Both the position numbers and the translations under genes were made by a program. The notes below the pieces were generated by a model. The model saw only the letters and a list, made by a program, of their open reading frames with translations, made no database searches and was not told the origin of the DNA. From contig NZ_JABMCZ010000001.1 in the NCBI RefSeq assembly GCF_013186535.1, positions 1,674,001 through 1,738,000 on the forward strand: a DNA stretch of 64,000 nt, read 5' to 3'. How positions within the stretch are numbered: the first letter of the stretch is position 1; every line of letters begins with the position of its first letter. Below are positions 1-8,751 of the stretch, one piece after another. Source of the stretch: Nocardia terpenica (GTDB lineage: Bacteria; Actinomycetota; Actinomycetes; Mycobacteriales; Mycobacteriaceae).

Positions 1-1
1 G

Positions 2-730
2 GCGTTCGACGCCTACGCCGCCGACTGCGCGACCAAACCGGAGTGCCCGCTCGGCACCGACACGACCCAGGCGGTGGCCAGGTTCCATCAGCTGGTCGCG
101 CCGCTGTGGGAGCACCCCGCCACCACCAAGGACGGCCGCGGCCTCGCCTTCGGTGATGCCATCACCGGTGTGCAGAACACGCTCTACGCCGAGGACAGCT
201 GGAATGTGTTGAGCGCCGGGCTCACCGAGCTGGCCAACGGGCAGGGCGACATCCTGCTGAAGCTGGCCGACCTCTACGACGGCCGCCGCCGCGACGGCAG
301 CTACGACAACTCGCAGGACGCGTTCCTGGCCATCCACTGCGCGGACGATCCGGCCGTGAAGGACCGCGCCGAGGCCGACAAGCAGGACACCGAATACCGC
401 AAGGCGGCGCCGTTCCTCGACGACGGCCACGGCAACGGCAACGCCCCGCTCGAGCTGTGCGCGTTCTGGCCGGTGCCCAATACCGCGAGCCCGCACAAGC
501 TTTCGATCCCGGGCCTGCCGAAGACCGTCGTCGTGTCCACCACCCAGGACCCCGCCACGCCGTATCAGAATGGTGTCGACCTGGCCCAGCAGCTGGGCGC
601 GTCGCTGATCACCAACCGCGGCACCCGGCATACCGCGTTCCTGTCGGGCGGCGTGTCGTGCGTGGACGACGCGGTATTCGCGTACCTGACCGACCTGAAA
701 GAGCCGCAGCAGGGCCTCACTTGCGGATGA
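2..730 (+). CDS. Hip1/CaeA-type exported alpha/beta-hydrolase protease (3' part)
   Basis: The reading frame is open from the window edge, so the N-terminus, signal peptide and nucleophilic serine lie outside. The visible 242 residues match the C-terminal TAP-like part of the mycobacterial Hip1/CaeA (Rv2224c/Rv2223c) serine proteases, which are cell-envelope enzymes. The likely catalytic Asp is in VVVSTTQDPATPY and the likely catalytic His in NRGTRHTAFLSGG. Paired cysteines near the start (DCATKPEC) and near the end (GVSCVDD, LTCG) suit an exported, disulfide-bonded protein. Its position just before glnA2-glnE matches the mycobacterial gene order. The family call is by recall; the exact paralogue cannot be decided from the C-terminus. 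Confidence 0.8.
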   Translation, partial: AFDAYAADCATKPECPLGTDTTQAVARFHQLVAPLWEHPATTKDGRGLAFGDAITGVQNTLYAEDSWNVLSAGLTELANGQGDILLKLADLYDGRRRDGSYDNSQDAFLAIHCADDPAVKDRAEADKQDTEYRKAAPFLDDGHGNGNAPLELCAFWPVPNTASPHKLSIPGLPKTVVVSTTQDPATPYQNGVDLAQQLGASLITNRGTRHTAFLSGGVSCVDDAVFAYLTDLKEPQQGLTCG

Positions 731-764
731 CGCGCGAAGTTGGCTTCGGTGTCGCATTCACCAT

Positions 765-780
765 GTAACACGGATTTAAC
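765..780 (+). promoter_or_regulatory. possible GlnR-like box upstream of glnA2
   Basis: The sequence reads GTAAC, six bases, then TTAAC. Actinobacterial GlnR boxes have the form GTnAC-n6-GAAAC, so the spacing is right but the second half matches only in part. It lies 24 nt before the glnA2 start, where it could control nitrogen-dependent transcription. It is a weaker candidate than the box found upstream of glnA1 in this window. Confidence 0.3.
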
Positions 781-803
781 GCCGGATGCTTACAGTCGCG
801 CGT

Positions 804-2141
804 ATGGATCGCCAGAAAGAATTCGTGCTGCGGACGCTCGAGGAACGGGATATCCGCTTCGTGCGGCTGTGGTTCACGGATGTCCTGGGGTATCTGAAGT
901 CGGTCGCGATCGCGCCCGCCGAACTGGAGGGCGCGTTCGAGGAGGGCATCGGGTTCGACGGCTCGGCCATCGAGGGCTTCGCCCGCGTGTCGGAGGCCGA
1001 TATGGTCGCCAAGCCCGATCCCTCCACCTTCCAGGTGCTGCCGTGGTCGACCAGCAAGGGCCACCAGCACTCGGCGCGCATGTTCTGCGATATCGCGATG
1101 CCGGACGGCTCGCCGTCGTGGGCCGACCCGCGGCACGTGCTGCGCCGCCAGCTCAACAAGGCCGGTGATCTGGGCTTCAGCTGCTACGTGCATCCGGAGA
1201 TCGAGTTCTTCCTGGTGAAATCGGGCCTGCAGGACGGGATGCCGATCCCGGTCGACAAGGGCGGCTTCTTCGATCAGGCCGTGCACGACGAGGCGCCGAA
1301 CTTCCGCCGCCACGCCATCGACGCGCTGGAGTCGATGGGCATTTCGGTGGAGTTCAGCCACCACGAGGGCGCGCCCGGCCAGCAGGAGATCGACCTGCGC
1401 TACGCCGACGCGCTCTCGATGGCCGACAACGTGATGACCTTCCGCTATCTCATCAAGGAGGTGGCGATCGACGAGGGCGTGCGCGCCACGTTCATGCCGA
1501 AACCCTTTGCCACGCACCCGGGTTCGGCCATGCACACGCACATGAGCCTGTTCGAGGGCGAGCAGAACGCCTTCGCCGACCCCGACGATCCGCTCAACCT
1601 GTCGGAGACCGCGCGGGCGTTCATCGCGGGAATCCTGGAGCACGCCAACGAGATCAGCGCGGTCACCAACCAGTGGGTGAACTCTTACAAGCGGCTCGTG
1701 CACGGCGGCGAGGCGCCCACGGCGGCGTCCTGGGGTCGCTCGAATCGCTCTGCGCTGGTGCGGGTTCCGATGTACACGCCGAACAAGTCGTCCTCGCGCC
1801 GGGTCGAGATCCGCAGCCCCGATTCCGCGTGCAACCCGTACCTGACCTTCGCGGTGCTGCTGGCCGCCGGTCTGCGCGGCGTCGAGAAGGGCTACACGCT
1901 GCCGCCGGAGGCCGAGGACGACGTGTGGTCGCTGACCGTCGCCGAGCGCCGCGCCATGGGTTTCCGTGAGCTGCCCGCCAGCCTGGACGAGGCGCTGCAG
2001 GCGATGGAGCGGTCGGAGCTGGTCGCCGAGACGCTCGGCGAGCACGTGTTCGATTTCTTCCTGCGCAACAAGCGTCGCGAATGGGCGGGCTACCGCGCTC
2101 AGATCACGCCCTACGAACTCCAGGAGTATCTGGATCTGTGA
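804..2141 (+). CDS. glnA2: type I glutamine synthetase paralogue GlnA2
   Basis: This is a glutamine-synthetase-family enzyme of 445 residues, close to mycobacterial GlnA2 (446). The start at MDRQKEF was chosen because GlnA2 proteins begin there; an ATG 18 nt upstream is in frame but adds residues the family lacks. Visible signatures are GFDGSAIEGFARV near residue 50, the metal-binding EIEFFL, HEGAPGQQEIDL, HTHMSLF and the C-terminal RVEIRSPDS. The loop that carries the adenylylated tyrosine in GlnA1 (DLYELPPEE) reads DDVWSLT here, so this paralogue is probably not an adenylylation target. glnE starts 24 nt downstream in the same direction and is probably co-transcribed. Confidence 0.93.
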   Translation: MDRQKEFVLRTLEERDIRFVRLWFTDVLGYLKSVAIAPAELEGAFEEGIGFDGSAIEGFARVSEADMVAKPDPSTFQVLPWSTSKGHQHSARMFCDIAMPDGSPSWADPRHVLRRQLNKAGDLGFSCYVHPEIEFFLVKSGLQDGMPIPVDKGGFFDQAVHDEAPNFRRHAIDALESMGISVEFSHHEGAPGQQEIDLRYADALSMADNVMTFRYLIKEVAIDEGVRATFMPKPFATHPGSAMHTHMSLFEGEQNAFADPDDPLNLSETARAFIAGILEHANEISAVTNQWVNSYKRLVHGGEAPTAASWGRSNRSALVRVPMYTPNKSSSRRVEIRSPDSACNPYLTFAVLLAAGLRGVEKGYTLPPEAEDDVWSLTVAERRAMGFRELPASLDEALQAMERSELVAETLGEHVFDFFLRNKRREWAGYRAQITPYELQEYLDL

Positions 2142-2165
2142 GGGCGACCCTGTAGTTTTAAGGGC

Positions 2166-5100
2166 ATGGTAAGGCCACCGACAGCCCGTCCCGCTGTCCC
2201 AGGCGCCGGACGGCTCGGCCTGCTCGAGCCCACGGCCGCGGCGTCGCTGCACGAACTGGGCTGGGACAACGTCGACAGTGTCGCACTGCTGTGGGCGCTG
2301 TCGCGCTCACCCGACGCCGATCTGGCGCTGGTGACGCTGATCCGGCTGCGCGAACGGCTCGGGTCGGATTGGGACGCACTGGATTCGGCGCTGCGCACCG
2401 AGATCCCGCTGCGCGGTCGGCTGTTCGCGCTGATCGGCTCGTCGACCGCGTTCGCCGATCACCTGGTGGCCGAGCCCGCGAGCTGGCAGCTGCTGCGCCG
2501 CGGCACGCTGCCCGAGCGCGCGGAGCTGATCGCCGATCTGCTGGCGGCGGTCTCGGCGGCGCCCGAGCCGGGCACCGCCGACACCGCGCCCATGCTGTAT
2601 CGCGCCGGGGTGGCCGGTCCGGACGCTATCGCGTTGCTGCGCAAGCGGTATCGCGATCAGCTCATGCTGCTGGCGGCCCACGACCTGGCCGCGACGGTGG
2701 AGAACGAACCGGTGCTGCGCTACCAGCAGGTGGGCCGCCACCTCACCGACCTGGCCGACGCGGCGCTGACCGCCGCGCTGTCGGTGGCGGTGGCCAGGAT
2801 CTGCCCGGACGAGCCGGTTCCGGTGCGGCTGGCGGTCGTCGCCATGGGCAAAAGCGGTGCGCGCGAACTGAATTACGTCTCCGACGTGGACGTGGTGTTC
2901 GTCGCCGAGCCCGCCGACACCACCGCGACCCGGCTGGCCGCGGAGATGATGGCGGTGGCGGGCAACGCCTTCTTCGAGGTGGACGCCGGGCTGCGCCCGG
3001 AGGGCAAGGCGGGCGCGCTGGTGCGCACGCTGGATTCGCATCTGGCGTACTACCGGCGATGGGCGCGCACCTGGGAGTTCCAGGCGCTGCTGAAGATGCG
3101 GCCCGCCACCGGCGATCTGGCGCTGGGCGAGCAGTACCGCGACGCGCTCATGCCGATGGTCTGGAGTGCCTCGGAGCGGCCGGATTTCGTGACCGACGTG
3201 CAGGACATGCGCCGCCGCGTCGAGGATCTGGTGCCCGCCGACCTGCGCGAGCGCGAGCTGAAGCTGGGCCACGGCAGCCTGCGCGACGTCGAATTCGCCG
3301 TGCAGCTGCTGCAATTGGTGCACGGCAAGGCCGACGAGTCGCTGCACGTGCAGGGCACCGTCGAGGCGCTGACGGCGCTGGCCGCCGGGGGGTACGTGGG
3401 CCGCGACGACGCCGCGAACCTCACCGCCTCCTACGAATTCCTGCGCCTGCTCGAACATCGCCTGCAGCTGCAGCGGCTCAAGCGCACCCACACCCTGCCC
3501 GCGCCCGAGGACGAGGAGGGCATGCGCTGGCTGGCCCGCGCCGCGCACATGCGCCCCGACGGCCGCCAGGACGCGGTCGGCGTGCTGCGCAGCGAGATCA
3601 AGCGCAATGCGGTGCGGGTGCGCCGCCTGCACGCCAAGCTGTTCTATCGGCCGCTGCTGGACTCGGTGGCGCGCCTGGACGCCGACGCGCAGCGGCTGAG
3701 CCCGGCGGCGGCGATCCGCCAGCTCGCCGCCCTCGGCTACGCCGCGCCGGAGAACGCGCTCGGCCACCTCAAGGCGCTCACCGGCGAGGTGGGCCGCAAG
3801 GGCCGCATCCAGGCGCTGCTGCTGCCGACGCTACTGGGATGGCTCGGCGACACACCGAATCCCGATGCCGGGCTGCTCGCCTACCGCCGGGTGTCGGAGG
3901 GCCTCAGCGAGCAGACCTGGTTCCTGCGCGAGCTGCGCGACGAGGGCGCGATCGCGCAGCGGCTGATGATCGTGCTCGGGTCCTCGGCCTACCTGCCGGA
4001 CCTGCTGATCAACGCGCCCGAGACCATCCGGATGTTCGCCGACGGTCCCGACGGCCCGCTGCTGCTGGTGCCGCAGCCGCCGGCGGTGCGCGAGGGCATC
4101 CTCGCCGGGAGCGCCCGCTACGACGATCCGCGGCGCGCGATCGCCACGGCGCGTTCGCTGCGCCGCCACGAGCTGGCCCGCGTCGCCTCCGCCGATGTGC
4201 TCGGCATGCTCGAGGTGCCGCAGGTGTGCAAGGCGCTGTCGTCGGTGTGGGTCGCGGTGCTGGAGGCCGCGCTGCAGGCGGTGACCCGGGCGAGCGAGGC
4301 CGAACTGGGCAGGCCCGCGCCCGCGGACTTCGCGGTCATCGGCATGGGGCGGCTCGGCGGCTGGGAGCTGAGCTACGGCTCCGACGCCGACGTGCTGTTC
4401 GTCTGCGACCCGCGCCCGGGCGAGGACGAGACCGTCGCGGTCAAGTGGGCCAACGGGATTGCCGAGCAGGTGCAGCGGCTGCTGGGCGCGCCCAGCACCG
4501 ACCCGCCGCTGCAGGTCGACGCCGGGCTGCGCCCCGAGGGCCGCAACGGCGCGCTGGTGCGCACGCTCGCCGCCTACGACGCCTACTACCAGCAGTGGGC
4601 GCAGCCCTGGGAGGTGCAGGCGCTGCTGCGCGCCCACCAGGTGGCCGGTGACCAGGAGCTGGGCGTGCGGTTCCTGCACATCATCGACAAGGTGCGCTAC
4701 CCGGAGGGCGGGGTGTCCGAGGAGGCGGTGCGCGAGATCCGCCGCATCAAGGCCCGCGTCGACTCCGAGCGGCTGCCGCGCGGCGCCAATCCGGCGACCC
4801 ACACCAAACTGGGCCGCGGCGGCCTCGCCGACATCGAGTGGACCGTGCAGCTGATGCAGCTGCGCCACGCCCACGACGTGCCGGAGCTGCACAACACCTC
4901 CACGCTGGAGTCCCTGGACGTCATCGAGCGGACCGCGCTGCTCGACGCGGCCGACGTCGCGCTGCTGCGCGACGCCTGGCTCACCGCCACCAAGGCCCGC
5001 AACGCCCTGGTCCTGGTCCGCGGCAAGCCGACCGACCAGCTGCCCGGTCCCGGTCGCCTGCTGTCCGCGGTCGCCCGCGTGGCGGGCTGGCCCACCGACG

Positions 5101-5180
5101 ACGGCAGCGAATTCCTCGACCACTACATGCGCATCACCCGACGTGCGAAAACAGTGGTCGAGCGGGTATTCGGGGCCTGA
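2166..5180 (+). CDS. glnE: glutamine synthetase adenylyltransferase/deadenylase GlnE
   Basis: GlnE adds AMP to, and removes it from, a tyrosine of glutamine synthetase in response to nitrogen status. The 1004-residue length fits the family (about 990 in M. tuberculosis). Two nucleotidyltransferase domains are plain: MGKSGARELNYVSDVD near residue 227 and MGRLGGWELSYGSDAD near residue 727, each with the paired aspartates that bind metal and ATP, and each followed by a helical segment with LRPEG repeated (AGLRPEGKAGALVRTL and AGLRPEGRNGALVRTL). It follows glnA2, although its likely substrate is GlnA1 encoded 26 kb away, which keeps the target tyrosine. Confidence 0.96.
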   Translation: MVRPPTARPAVPGAGRLGLLEPTAAASLHELGWDNVDSVALLWALSRSPDADLALVTLIRLRERLGSDWDALDSALRTEIPLRGRLFALIGSSTAFADHLVAEPASWQLLRRGTLPERAELIADLLAAVSAAPEPGTADTAPMLYRAGVAGPDAIALLRKRYRDQLMLLAAHDLAATVENEPVLRYQQVGRHLTDLADAALTAALSVAVARICPDEPVPVRLAVVAMGKSGARELNYVSDVDVVFVAEPADTTATRLAAEMMAVAGNAFFEVDAGLRPEGKAGALVRTLDSHLAYYRRWARTWEFQALLKMRPATGDLALGEQYRDALMPMVWSASERPDFVTDVQDMRRRVEDLVPADLRERELKLGHGSLRDVEFAVQLLQLVHGKADESLHVQGTVEALTALAAGGYVGRDDAANLTASYEFLRLLEHRLQLQRLKRTHTLPAPEDEEGMRWLARAAHMRPDGRQDAVGVLRSEIKRNAVRVRRLHAKLFYRPLLDSVARLDADAQRLSPAAAIRQLAALGYAAPENALGHLKALTGEVGRKGRIQALLLPTLLGWLGDTPNPDAGLLAYRRVSEGLSEQTWFLRELRDEGAIAQRLMIVLGSSAYLPDLLINAPETIRMFADGPDGPLLLVPQPPAVREGILAGSARYDDPRRAIATARSLRRHELARVASADVLGMLEVPQVCKALSSVWVAVLEAALQAVTRASEAELGRPAPADFAVIGMGRLGGWELSYGSDADVLFVCDPRPGEDETVAVKWANGIAEQVQRLLGAPSTDPPLQVDAGLRPEGRNGALVRTLAAYDAYYQQWAQPWEVQALLRAHQVAGDQELGVRFLHIIDKVRYPEGGVSEEAVREIRRIKARVDSERLPRGANPATHTKLGRGGLADIEWTVQLMQLRHAHDVPELHNTSTLESLDVIERTALLDAADVALLRDAWLTATKARNALVLVRGKPTDQLPGPGRLLSAVARVAGWPTDDGSEFLDHYMRITRRAKTVVERVFGA

Positions 5181-5492
5181 CCCCGGACCGGGCGTTCCCG
5201 GTGATCGGCACCCATGCATCGGTGGATTGTGCTGTGGGGCAAGACATAACCCGTTGCGGGAAGAGAAGCGGCGGAGTATCGGTTTACTCGGGCATAGTGC
5301 GCCGCCACGGTCTGTCTTTCCGGTCGGGCGGGTGGGTGCCGAGTCGAGGGGAGCCACCGATGCCGGTCGGATGCGGTATGCGCCGCACGCCACGCCGGGG
5401 GTCACCCGTAGCCGGAACCCACGTTCCGAATAGTGTGTCCGTGGGCACGCGACCATCGGGAGGATCACCATGGTGAAGAGGGAGGTTGTGAC
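5181..5492 (+). other. intergenic region with a possible short upstream ORF
   Basis: This 312-bp stretch between glnE and the DUF2156 gene has no recognisable gene. Near its end a GGGAGG motif (5458-5463) precedes ATG at 5470 by six bases. That ATG opens an 11-codon reading frame (MVKREVVTWRS) whose stop at 5503-5505 overlaps the start of the next gene in another frame, so it could be a regulatory leader peptide. CCCACG and CGTGGG arms are also present around 5420-5447. Confidence 0.4.
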
Positions 5493-6866
5493 GTGGCGGA
5501 GCTGAATTCGGCCGTATCCGGTCACCGCACCTACCGCCAGGCCGCGCTGTCGCCCACCCGCGCGGTGCGGGTGCCGCTGATCGCGGTCCTGCTGCTGGTC
5601 GGTGTGGTGCTGGTGTACGCGGCCGATCGGGCCGCCCAGGAGGGGGTGAACCGCGGCTGGTTCGTGGCGGTCTCGCTGTCGGGGCTGTTCGTGGCGCGCG
5701 GGCTGCATCTGCGCCGGCCGATCACACTGCCGCATTTCACGATCGCCGTCATCGTGCTGGGTGTATCCAATGTCGCCTATCGCGGCGAGCATCCGGGGGT
5801 CGGCTTCGTCTGCCTGGCCTCGACCGGATTCATCCTGATGCTGCCGCAGTCCACGCGCGCGCAGCCCGAGCAGCGCTTCCGGGTGGCGGCGCTGGTCGAC
5901 CAGACGGTGGGCGACCCGCTCGCGCCGTTCGCGCTGCACTCGTCGAAAACCTACTTCTTCAACGCGAATTCGAGCGCGGCCATCGGCTACCGGACCCGCT
6001 TCGGCATCGCGGTGGTGGCGGGCGACCCGATCGGCAACAGTACCGAGTTCCCGCTTTTGATCAGCGAGTTCTCCGAATTCGCCCGCAATCACGGCTGGCG
6101 GGTCGCGGTGCTGGGCGCCAGCCCGGAGGTCACCGAGCTGTGGCGCACCCGGGCCGCGGATCACCATGGGCTGCACGCGATTCCGATCGGGCGCGACGTG
6201 GTGGTCGACGTCGACACCTTCGACATGGTGGGCCGCAAGTTCCGCAACCTGCGCCAGGCGGTCAGCCGCACCCACAATTTCGGGGTGACCACCGAGATCC
6301 TGCCCGAGCGGGAGCTGACCCCGCAGCTGCGCGACACGCTGCTCGGCATCGTCGACGAATGGCACTCGGGCCGCCAGACCCGCGGCTTCTCGATGATCCT
6401 GGACCACCTGCTCGACGGCCGGAACCCCGGCATGATGGTCGTGCTGGCGCGCGACGCCGACGGCGGGGTCGTCGGCTTTCAGCGCTACGGCGCCGCCAAT
6501 CACGGCGGCGAGCTGAGCCTGGACGTGCCGTGGCGGCGCAAGGACGCGCCAAACGGCCTGGACGAGCGCATGATCGTGGATCTGGTCGGCTACGGGCGCG
6601 AGCACGGCGTGCATCGCATCTCGCTGGCGTTCGCGGCGTTCCCGGAGTTGTTCGCGGAGAAGGACCGGTCGCGGTCGCGGCAGGCCATCTACATGGCCGC
6701 GCGCACCCTCGATCCGCTGATCCGGCTGGAGTCGCTGTACCGGTTCCTGCGCAAGTTCAATGCCTTCGGCGATCAGCGGTACGTGCTCATCCGCTGGCGG
6801 GAGATCGTCTTCACCGCCGCGGCCCTGCTCACGCTGGAGTTCGTGCCCCACCGCAAGCAGAGTTAG
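5493..6866 (+). CDS. DUF2156 (LPG synthase C-terminal type) membrane protein
   Basis: The protein has three to four hydrophobic segments in its first 130 residues (for example VPLIAVLLLVGVVLVYA and FTIAVIVLGVSNVAY), followed by a soluble DUF2156 domain of about 320 residues. That domain resembles the GNAT-like catalytic half of phosphatidylglycerol lysyltransferases such as MprF and LysX. Typical pieces are SSKTYFFN, GDPIG, RKFRNLRQAVSR, and the C-terminal LYRFLRKFNAFGDQRYVL. GTG was taken as start because GGAGG lies 7 nt before it; the longer frame back to 5433 lacks this. It has no tRNA-synthetase domain, so lysinylation is only a family-level guess. A strong terminator follows. Confidence 0.85.
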   Translation: MAELNSAVSGHRTYRQAALSPTRAVRVPLIAVLLLVGVVLVYAADRAAQEGVNRGWFVAVSLSGLFVARGLHLRRPITLPHFTIAVIVLGVSNVAYRGEHPGVGFVCLASTGFILMLPQSTRAQPEQRFRVAALVDQTVGDPLAPFALHSSKTYFFNANSSAAIGYRTRFGIAVVAGDPIGNSTEFPLLISEFSEFARNHGWRVAVLGASPEVTELWRTRAADHHGLHAIPIGRDVVVDVDTFDMVGRKFRNLRQAVSRTHNFGVTTEILPERELTPQLRDTLLGIVDEWHSGRQTRGFSMILDHLLDGRNPGMMVVLARDADGGVVGFQRYGAANHGGELSLDVPWRRKDAPNGLDERMIVDLVGYGREHGVHRISLAFAAFPELFAEKDRSRSRQAIYMAARTLDPLIRLESLYRFLRKFNAFGDQRYVLIRWREIVFTAAALLTLEFVPHRKQS

Positions 6867-6879
6867 CAGTCAGGACTGG

Positions 6880-6915
6880 TCCCGGCCGGTGGCCTCGCCC
6901 CGGCCGGGATTTTTT
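6880..6915 (+). terminator. rho-independent terminator after the DUF2156 gene
   Basis: A perfect 10-bp stem (TCCCGGCCGG with CCGGCCGGGA) around a 10-base loop is followed at once by six T residues. It starts 13 nt after the stop codon, and it separates the gene from the MarR operon. Confidence 0.9.
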
Positions 6916-6928
6916 CGCCTCAACTCTT

Positions 6929-6971
6929 TTGTTTCATCGAAGCAAGTAATACTATTGCTTCATGGAAGCAA
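6929..6971 (+). promoter_or_regulatory. two MarR-type palindromic operators over the marR start codon
   Basis: Two 17-bp palindromes of the form TTGCTTC-N3-GAAGCAA lie 9 bp apart. The first (6929-6945) has one mismatch, TTGTTTC-ATC-GAAGCAA. The second (6955-6971) is perfect, and its three central bases are the ATG of marR. The spacer between them contains TAATAC, a good -10 element at 6947-6952. A bound regulator would therefore cover both the promoter and the initiation codon, which fits autorepression by the MarR protein. Confidence 0.85.
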
Positions 6972-7441
6972 ATAAAGAGCAGATGCGGGCGCTGGCCCGG
7001 ACCACGCAGCGCTTCGCGGAGGCCATGCGGCAGGGCATTGCGCGCACCTACGATCCGGTGCGGGTCGGGGTGCTGAACCTGGCCGCCGAGCACGGGCCGC
7101 TGCGGGCGGGGGAGATCGCGGTGCGGCTGGACGCGCTGCCGTCGTCGGTGACCCGGCACGTGCGGATCCTGGTCGACTCCGGATTGGTGACGGCCACACC
7201 GGATCCGGCCGATCGGCGGGCGGTGCTGGTGGAGGCGACCGCAGCCGGGCGCGCCGAGCTGGCCGATTTCCAGCGGGTGGGGGACGAGGTCTTCGGCGCG
7301 GTCATCGCCGACTGGTCCGCCGAGGACGTCGTCGCCCTCACCGGTCTGCTGGACCGGATGGTCGAGGCATGGCTGACACGCGGCGTCGACCAGCAGGAAC
7401 GCGTCCATCACCCGGCCCGCTTCGTGTGGAGCCGGAGCTGA
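6962..7441 (+). CDS. MarR-family transcriptional regulator
   Basis: This 159-residue winged-helix protein has the MarR layout. The recognition-helix region reads GEIAVRLDALPSSVTRHVRILVDSGLV, and the wing reads PDPADRRAVLV with the DxR motif. N- and C-terminal helices would form the dimer interface. It is followed 18 nt later by an FAD monooxygenase in the same direction, so it probably controls an operon for oxidation of a small aromatic ligand or antibiotic. The palindromes on its own promoter and start codon indicate autoregulation; the inducer cannot be inferred. Confidence 0.93.
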   Translation: MEANKEQMRALARTTQRFAEAMRQGIARTYDPVRVGVLNLAAEHGPLRAGEIAVRLDALPSSVTRHVRILVDSGLVTATPDPADRRAVLVEATAAGRAELADFQRVGDEVFGAVIADWSAEDVVALTGLLDRMVEAWLTRGVDQQERVHHPARFVWSRS

Positions 7442-7459
7442 CTCGGGGAGGACATTGTC

Positions 7460-8749
7460 ATGGCTACCAACGAACCTCTGCACGTCCTGATCGCCGGTGG
7501 CGGCATCGGCGGGCTGGCGCTGGCCAACGGGCTGCGTCGGGCCGGGGTCCGCGTCACGGTCCTCGAGCGCGATCGGCATCGCATCGATCGGTTGCAGGGC
7601 TTTCGCATTCACATCGATCCGCGGGGCAGCGGGGCGCTGCGGGAACTGCTGGCGCCCGAACTGTTCTCGGCCTTCGTCGCCGCGGCGGGCAAGGGCGGCA
7701 ACGGATTCGGATTCGTCACCGAGCAGATGCGCGAACTGACGCGGGTCCGGATGGCGGAGCAGGGCCACTACGGCGTCAGCAGGATCACGCTGCGACAGAT
7801 TCTGCTGGCCGAGCTCGGCGATATCGTCCGGTTCGACAGCATGGTGGTGGGTTTCGAGCGGCGCGGCGACGGGACGGTGGCGGCGCACCTCGCCGACGGC
7901 GATGCGGTGGTGGGCGATGTGCTCGTCGGCGCGGACGGCGGCGGCTCCCGGGTGCGGGCGCAGTATCTGCCGCATGCGCGGCGGGTCGAGACCGGAATCG
8001 TCGCCGTCGCCGGGAAATACGCGCTGACCGACGAGGCGCGGGCTCGGCTCGATCCGCGGCTGGTGGCGTCGCCGCTGAGCGTGCTGCCGCCCAGCGGGTG
8101 TGGAATGTTCGTCGCCCCACACGAATTCGATCCACCCGAGCTTCCCGGTGGGGTGGGCGGCAATGACGGTGCGGCGCAACGGTATCCGGGGCTGCTGTTC
8201 GACAACACGCAGCCGTATGTGTTCTGGGCGTATGCGGCGCGGCGCGAGCGCTACGGCGTCGATCTCGAATCGTTCGATCCGGCCGGGCTGCACCGGCTGG
8301 TCGGTGAGCTGACCGCGGGCTGGGCGCCGGAGCTGCGGCGGCTGATCGGCGAGTCCGATCCGGAGACCACCACGCTGCTGCCGATCCGGACCTCGGTGCC
8401 GATCGAGCCGTGGTCGGCCACGACGGTGACGCTGCTCGGCGACGCGATCCACAGCATGACGCCGTTCCGGGGGATCGGCGCGAACGTGGCCCTGCGCGAC
8501 GCACAATCGCTGTGCCGCAGGCTGATTGCCGCCGACCGGCGGGAGCAGGGGCTGGTGGCGGCGATCGGCGACTACGAGCGGGAGATGATCGACTACGGTT
8601 TCGCCGCCGTGCGGTCCTCGCTCGCCGCGGCCGAACAGGCGGTGTCGGACAGTCGATTCGGGCGCGAGGCCGGGAAGCTGTTCTTCCGCACGGTCAATGC
8701 GGTTCCGGCGGTCAAGCGGCGGGTGTTCGCGGAGTTCGGGACCTCCTGA
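7460..8749 (+). CDS. FAD-dependent aromatic-type monooxygenase
   Basis: This is a 429-residue class A flavoprotein monooxygenase (PHBH/UbiH/TetX-like). The N-terminal dinucleotide fold VLIAGGGIGGLALANGLRRAG is at residues 10-30, and the second FAD motif GDAIHSMTPFRGIGAN is near residue 325. Between them lies the substrate domain. Family members hydroxylate aromatic or polyketide substrates with NAD(P)H and oxygen. A GGGGAGG ribosome-binding site precedes the ATG. It is the presumed target gene of the adjacent MarR regulator. The next gene converges, with only two bases between the two stop codons. Confidence 0.9.
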   Translation: MATNEPLHVLIAGGGIGGLALANGLRRAGVRVTVLERDRHRIDRLQGFRIHIDPRGSGALRELLAPELFSAFVAAAGKGGNGFGFVTEQMRELTRVRMAEQGHYGVSRITLRQILLAELGDIVRFDSMVVGFERRGDGTVAAHLADGDAVVGDVLVGADGGGSRVRAQYLPHARRVETGIVAVAGKYALTDEARARLDPRLVASPLSVLPPSGCGMFVAPHEFDPPELPGGVGGNDGAAQRYPGLLFDNTQPYVFWAYAARRERYGVDLESFDPAGLHRLVGELTAGWAPELRRLIGESDPETTTLLPIRTSVPIEPWSATTVTLLGDAIHSMTPFRGIGANVALRDAQSLCRRLIAADRREQGLVAAIGDYEREMIDYGFAAVRSSLAAAEQAVSDSRFGREAGKLFFRTVNAVPAVKRRVFAEFGTS

Positions 8750-8751
8750 GC

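Noticed and set aside
3831..6851. Long open frames on the strand opposite glnE and many other genes
   Set aside because: They are Arg/His/Gln/Ala-rich shadows produced by high GC content; the opposing frames carry conserved protein families.
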